DNA of 59,662 nucleotides from CAZMXP01 sp964570285 (GTDB lineage Bacteria > Planctomycetota > PLA2), in assembly GCA_964570285.1 (NCBI GenBank), contig CAZMXP010000032.1:1-59662 (forward strand), read 5' to 3'. Positions 55,514-59,662 of this stretch are shown here, piece after piece. A model generated the notes under the pieces. It made no database searches and was not told where the DNA came from. It worked only from the letters and a program-made list of their open reading frames with translations. Position 1 is the stretch's first letter. Every line of letters starts with the position of its first letter. The position numbers were made by a program, and so were the translations under genes.

Positions 55514-56197
55514 ATGACGCAACGCAGCAAACGCTACGAGAAAGCCGCCAAGATGGTGGAGCCGGGGCGGCGATACGCGCTTCCCGAAGCCGTCGCCCTG
55601 CTCAAGCGGCTGCCGGCGGCGAAGTTCGACGAGTCCGTGAGCCTCGTCGTCAAGCTCGGCATCGACTCGAAGAAGTCCGACCAGATCGTGCGCGGCGCCT
55701 TCTCGCTGCCCCACGGCATCGGCAAGAGCGTCCGCGTCTGCGTCTTCGCGGAGGGGGAGCACGCGGAGGCGGCGAAGCAGGCGGGCGCGGAGACCGTGGG
55801 GGGGCAGGACCTCGCGGAGCGGATCCTCGGGGGCTGGATGGACTTCGACGTCGCCATCGCGCATCCCGGGATGATGCGCGTCGTCGGCAAGCTGGGGAAG
55901 GTGCTCGGCCCCCAGGGCAAGATGCCCTCGCCGAAGGCGGGGACGGTCACCGACGCGATCGGCAAGGCCGTCGGCGAGTTCAAGGCCGGCAAGATCGAGT
56001 TCCGCAACGACGCGGGGGGCAATGTGCACGCGGTCATGGGCAAGAAGAGCTTCGACGAGGCCAAGCTCGCGCAGAACATCGAGGCGTTCCTCGGCCACGT
56101 CCAGTCGCTCCGGCCCGCGTCGACCAAGGGCAATTTCATCCTCGGGGTGCATGTCGCGACGACGATGAGCCCCGGGATCGAATTGGCGGTGGCCTAG
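55514..56197 (+). CDS. rplA: 50S ribosomal protein L1
   Basis: The 227-residue L1 starts at the ATG at 55514, preceded by GGAGGATCC, giving MTQRSKRYEKAAKMVEPGRR; an in-frame ATG at 55472 has no ribosome site. Family motifs include FAEGEHAEAAKQAGAETVGG, GKVLGPQGKMPSPKAGTVT and KGNFILGVHVATTMSPGI. L1 forms the mobile stalk at the E site and often represses its own operon. Confidence 0.97.
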   Translation: MTQRSKRYEKAAKMVEPGRRYALPEAVALLKRLPAAKFDESVSLVVKLGIDSKKSDQIVRGAFSLPHGIGKSVRVCVFAEGEHAEAAKQAGAETVGGQDLAERILGGWMDFDVAIAHPGMMRVVGKLGKVLGPQGKMPSPKAGTVTDAIGKAVGEFKAGKIEFRNDAGGNVHAVMGKKSFDEAKLAQNIEAFLGHVQSLRPASTKGNFILGVHVATTMSPGIELAVA

Positions 56198-56224
56198 GCC
56201 CCGGAAGGACGAGCGGGTGAACCC

Positions 56225-56761
56225 ATGTCGAAGGAACTCAAGAATCTCATGGCGGAGGCCGTGCGCGGCGATCTCCGGCGCTCCCCGGACGTGCTGGTCG
56301 TGAGCCTGGTCGGCCTCGACGCCGCGGGCAACTACCAGCTCCGCCGCGACCTCCGCGGCCACGGGGTCCGGCTCCGCGTGATCCACAACCGGAGTTCGCG
56401 GCACGCGCTCGATGCGAAGCGCAGCGGCCTCGCGGGCCTCTTCTCCGGCCAGACCGCGATCGCGGTCGCCGACCGGGAGGAGGTCGACTTCATCCCGGTC
56501 GCGAAGGCGCTGCTCGATGCGGAGCGCGGCAAGAAGATCGCCATCCGCGGGGGGTTCGTGGACGGGGAGCTTCTCGATCGCGACGGCGTGGGGGCGCTGG
56601 CGAAGAGTCCCGACAAGCCGACGCTGCGCGCGATGGTGCTCGGCGCGATCCAGGGGCCCGGGCGCGGCATCGCCGCGAGCATGCAGGCGGTCCTGGCGGG
56701 GCTTGCGCGCTGCCTGAAGGAGCGCGCGGAAAAGGGCGCGGAGGGCGGGACGCCCGCCTGA
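56225..56761 (+). CDS. rplJ: 50S ribosomal protein L10
   Basis: The 178-residue L10 (LVVSLVGLDAAGNYQLRRDL, RSSRHALDAKRSGLAGLFSG) anchors L7/L12 dimers to the ribosome through its C-terminal helix. Only 27 bases separate it from rplA, so the long L10 leader RNA that usually regulates this pair in other bacteria is missing at this position. Confidence 0.94.
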   Translation: MSKELKNLMAEAVRGDLRRSPDVLVVSLVGLDAAGNYQLRRDLRGHGVRLRVIHNRSSRHALDAKRSGLAGLFSGQTAIAVADREEVDFIPVAKALLDAERGKKIAIRGGFVDGELLDRDGVGALAKSPDKPTLRAMVLGAIQGPGRGIAASMQAVLAGLARCLKERAEKGAEGGTPA

Positions 56762-56800
56762 TTTCAACGAAACAACCAACACTTCCAGACGGAGGGATCG

Positions 56801-57217
56801 ATGTCCGACGAAACAAGCAGCTCGACGGTGGCGCTCGACGCCGACCTCGAGGCCATCTTCACCAAGCTGGATGGCCTCACGCTGGGCCAGGCGGCCAAGC
56901 TGGTCAAGGCGCTGGAGTCGCGTTGGGGCGTCAGCGCCGCGGCGCCGGCGGCCGTGGTGCACGCGGCCCCCGCGGGGGGCGGCGCCGCCGAGGAGAAGGA
57001 GGAGAAGACCGCCTTCGACGTGATCCTCAAGTCCGCTGGCGACAAGAAGATCGCCGTGATCAAGGCCGTGCGGCAGATCACCGGCCTCGGCCTCAAGGAG
57101 GCGAAGGACCTCGTGGACGGCGCCCCCAACAAGGTGAAGGAGGGCGTGGCCAAGGAGGAGGCCGAGAAGTTCAAGAAGGAGCTGGAGGAGGCCGGGGCGG
57201 TCGTCGAGCTCGCTTGA
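56801..57217 (+). CDS. rplL: 50S ribosomal protein L7/L12
   Basis: The 138-residue protein has an N-terminal dimerisation region, an Ala/Gly/Pro hinge, and the conserved C-terminal domain (EKTAFDVILKSAGDKKIAVI, VRQITGLGLKEAKDLVDGAP). It recruits translation GTPases. The N-terminus has about 12 extra residues compared with E. coli. A good GGAGGGA precedes the ATG. Confidence 0.96.
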   Translation: MSDETSSSTVALDADLEAIFTKLDGLTLGQAAKLVKALESRWGVSAAAPAAVVHAAPAGGGAAEEKEEKTAFDVILKSAGDKKIAVIKAVRQITGLGLKEAKDLVDGAPNKVKEGVAKEEAEKFKKELEEAGAVVELA

Positions 57218-57435
57218 TGCACGCCGCCACCCCCCGGGCCCCCCTGGAATCGGGTCTCCTACCCGCTGTTGCCGCCGCCGCGAAGATGGCCCGCTGGGCC
57301 GAGAAACGCGACGGGTCGCCCTCGGTCTGTCACGACCACACGCAGCCTGCGAGGCCTCGCGCCTCGAGGTCCGCGCCTCGTTGGCCTCGCCGCAACGCCG
57401 AGCCGATCCGCGCGATCTGAGATACGGGAGTCAGC
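57218..57435. other. Non-coding rplL-rpoB gap with paired segments
   Basis: No gene is supported in these 218 bases. GCGAGGCC (57349-57356) pairs with GGCCTCGC (57383-57390), and the first segment is also part of a 12-base palindrome GCGAGGCCTCGC (57349-57360). E. coli has an attenuator and an RNase III site in this position, so a partial terminator lowering rpoB relative to the ribosomal proteins is plausible. Confidence 0.45.
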
Positions 57436-59662
57436 ATGGAAGTACTGAAATACGGCCGCACCGAGGGGGAGATCGAGCTCCCGGATCTGGTCGAGCTGCA
57501 GACCACCTCCTATGTGGAGTTCCTGCAGGCGGACGTGCCGTTCACGGAGCGGGAGGAGAAGGGGCTCGAGGGGATCATCCGCGAGGTCTTCCCGATCCAG
57601 TCCTACGACGGGACGATGTCGCTCGACTACCTGGGCTACGAGCTCGGGGCCCCGCGCTACACCCCCGACGAATGCGCCAGGCTCCGGCTGACCTACGGCT
57701 CGCCGTTCAAGATCCGCGTCCGTCTCAACAAGGCGGAGCCGGTCGAGGAGGAGGTCTACCTGGGCGAGCTCCCGATCATGCTGGGCGGCGGCGAGTTCAT
57801 CATCAACGGCACCGAGCGCGTCATCGTGACGCAGCTCCACCGGTCGCCGGGCGTGGACTTCAGCGTCGAGACGCACACGTCGGACAAGAAGCTCCACAGC
57901 TGCTGGATCATCCCGGAGCGCGGCTCCTGGATCGAGCTCAACGTCTCGAAGAAGGATGCGCTGCAGGTGCGCATCGACCAGTCCGGGAAGTTCGCGGCGA
58001 CGATGCTGCTGCGGGCGCTGAGCGAGGACTACTCGACGAACGCCGCGATCATCCGCCTCTTCCACCCGACGTCCCGTGTCAAGCGCGGCACGCGCGGGTT
58101 CCTCCAGAAGATCACCGGGCGCATCGTCGTCGAGGATGTCGTGGACGAGGCCACCGGCGAGATCCTCGTGCCCGCCGGGGACGCGATCTCCGAGCATCAC
58201 GCCGAGATCATCCAGAAGAGCAAGATCAAGGAGGTGGAGGTCATCGAGTCGCTCGAGGACGGCCTCATCCTCAACACGCTCGCCGAGGACGCGACGACCA
58301 GCCACGAGGACGCGCTGCTGCGCCTCTACACGCGGCTCCGCCCCGGCAACCCGCCGCAGCCGGACAAGGCGCGCGACCTCTTCAAGGAGAAGTTCTACGA
58401 TCCCAACCGCTACCGCCTCGGCCGGGTGGGACGCTTCCGCCTCAACCGCAAGTTCGGGAAGAAGAACGACGAGAGCGTGCAGATCCTCATGCGCGAGGAT
58501 CTCGTCGACGCGATCGCCTACATCCTCGGGCTGCGCAACGGAAGGGGCGAGATCGACGACATCGACCATCTCGGCAACCGGCGCATCCGCGCGATCGCCG
58601 AACTGGCGGGCGACGAGATCCGCAAGGGATTCCTGAAGCTGCGCCGGACGGCCCAGGAGCGCATGAACATCGAGGCGCGCGAGACGATCACGCCCCGCTC
58701 GATCATCAACAGCAAGACCATCTCCTCGGCCATCGACTATTTCTTCGGGCGCGGGGAGCTGTCGCAGGTGGTCGACCAGACCAACCCGTTGAGCCAGCTC
58801 ACCCACGAGCGGCGCCTGAGCGCGCTGGGTCCGGGCGGCCTCAACCGGAAGCGCGCCGGATTCGAAGTGCGCGACGTGCACATCAGCCACTACGGGCGCA
58901 TCTGCCCGATCGAGACGCCGGAAGGCACCAACATCGGCCTGATCTCCTCCCTCGGCATCTACGCGAAGGCGGACCCGTACGGCTTCCTCGTGACCCCCTA
59001 CCGGGTCGTGGAGGGGGCCCGCCTCACGGGGACGATCCGCTACCTGCGGGCGGACGAGGAACGCGACCGCATCCTCGCGCCGGCCGATACTCCCCTCGAC
59101 GGCCAGGGCCGGATCACGACCGAAAGCGTGCTCGCGCGCCGCAACGACGACTTCCTGCTCGTCGCGGCGAAGAGCGTTGAGTACCTCGATGTGAGCCCGA
59201 AGCAGCTGGTCGGGGTCAGTGCGGCGCTCATCCCCTTCCTCGAGCATGACGACGCGAACCGCGCGCTGATGGGGAGCAACATGCAGCGCCAGGCGGTGCC
59301 GCTCATCAAGACCGAGGCGCCGCTGGTCGCGACGGGCATGGAGCGCGCCGTCGCGCGCAACTCGGGCATGGTGCCGCGCAGCACCCACGCGGGCACTGTC
59401 GTGAAGGCGACGTCCACCGAGATCGTCGTGCGGGACGCGACGGAGGAGTCGGTCTACGCGCTGCGCAAGTTCGTGGGCCGCAACGAGCGCACCTGCCTGA
59501 ACCAGAAGCCGCTCGTGCGCGCGGGGGACAAGGTCGAGAAGGGCGAGATCCTCGCGGACAGCGCGGGCACCCATCGAGGCGAGCTGGCGCTGGGGAAGAA
59601 CATCCTCGTCGCCTTCATGCCGTTCGACGGCTACAACTTCGAGGACGCGATCCTGATCTCGG
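57436..59662 (+). CDS. rpoB: RNA polymerase beta subunit, N-terminal part cut by window edge
   Basis: The first 742 residues of RpoB are present, starting with ATG at 57436 behind GGGAG; the gene runs off the window. Recognisable parts are the protrusion (GGGEFIINGTERVIVTQLHRSPG), the lobe, the rifampicin pocket (GELSQVVDQTNPLSQLTHER, RLSALGPGG) and VRDVHISHYGRICPIETPEG. In the pocket the residues equal to E. coli Asp 516, His 526, Arg 529 and Ser 531 are kept, while Phe 514 and Met 515 are both Val. rpoC should follow. Confidence 0.97.
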   Translation, partial: MEVLKYGRTEGEIELPDLVELQTTSYVEFLQADVPFTEREEKGLEGIIREVFPIQSYDGTMSLDYLGYELGAPRYTPDECARLRLTYGSPFKIRVRLNKAEPVEEEVYLGELPIMLGGGEFIINGTERVIVTQLHRSPGVDFSVETHTSDKKLHSCWIIPERGSWIELNVSKKDALQVRIDQSGKFAATMLLRALSEDYSTNAAIIRLFHPTSRVKRGTRGFLQKITGRIVVEDVVDEATGEILVPAGDAISEHHAEIIQKSKIKEVEVIESLEDGLILNTLAEDATTSHEDALLRLYTRLRPGNPPQPDKARDLFKEKFYDPNRYRLGRVGRFRLNRKFGKKNDESVQILMREDLVDAIAYILGLRNGRGEIDDIDHLGNRRIRAIAELAGDEIRKGFLKLRRTAQERMNIEARETITPRSIINSKTISSAIDYFFGRGELSQVVDQTNPLSQLTHERRLSALGPGGLNRKRAGFEVRDVHISHYGRICPIETPEGTNIGLISSLGIYAKADPYGFLVTPYRVVEGARLTGTIRYLRADEERDRILAPADTPLDGQGRITTESVLARRNDDFLLVAAKSVEYLDVSPKQLVGVSAALIPFLEHDDANRALMGSNMQRQAVPLIKTEAPLVATGMERAVARNSGMVPRSTHAGTVVKATSTEIVVRDATEESVYALRKFVGRNERTCLNQKPLVRAGDKVEKGEILADSAGTHRGELALGKNILVAFMPFDGYNFEDAILIS

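Overview
The window is high-GC bacterial chromosome, most likely from a planctomycete or close relative (probably environmental). The best single clue is EF-Tu (52646-53851). It has GHIDHGKTT in its P-loop and a switch I reading KGGTVRDETKVVTIS where most bacteria have the RGITI motif; I recall this form from planctomycete EF-Tu. The very long YidC (843 aa), the many HEAT/VWA/TPR surface proteins, a lamin-tail protein with a PEP-CTERM-like tail, and heavy GTG/TTG start use fit that assignment. No rRNA, CRISPR array, transposase or phage gene was seen.

Layout: (1) 1-4303, minus strand: lipoprotein, ppdK, yebC and the start of a MoxR ATPase. (2) 4422-11650, plus: type IV pilus/type II secretion motor genes in the order GspE/PilB-like, pilT, second GspE/PilB-like, pilC, then an orphan histidine kinase. 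(3) 11912-16834: envelope and unknown genes (membrane protein, membrane-anchored HTH protein, OmpA-type lipoprotein, TPR-metallopeptidase, lamin-tail protein), then radC. (4) 16835-17633: the only long non-coding gap, filled with inverted repeats. (5) 17634-21004, minus: yidC and a phosphoesterase. (6) 21197-29225, plus: nrdR, a protein resembling a catalytically dead anaerobic ribonucleotide reductase, smc, a DASS transporter and pgpA. (7) 29203-33731: GHMP kinase, peptidase C26-type amidotransferase, HEAT protein, VWA protein. (8) 33925-38551: the conserved prkA-yeaH-spoVR trio, then aroC. (9) 39736-49855, minus: nine tightly coupled genes that look like an uncharacterised lipid pathway (acyl reductase, second reductase, polysaccharide pyruvyl transferase family, two AMP ligases, enoyl-CoA hydratase, ACP, lipid kinase, acyltransferase). 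(10) 49996-52215: tRNA-Thr(TGT), cyclophilin, methyltransferase. (11) 52245-59662, plus: tRNA-Gly, tRNA-Thr, tuf, tRNA-Trp, secE, nusG, rplK, rplA, rplJ, rplL and partial rpoB, the classic transcription/translation cluster.

The least explained parts are the nine-gene lipid operon, the NrdD-like protein overlapping nrdR, the two-motor pilus operon, the membrane-anchored HTH protein, and several long perfect inverted repeats at gene starts. Most genes are packed with ATGA, GTGA or TGATG overlaps, so translational coupling is common here. All functions are read from motifs and gene order; no database search was run.
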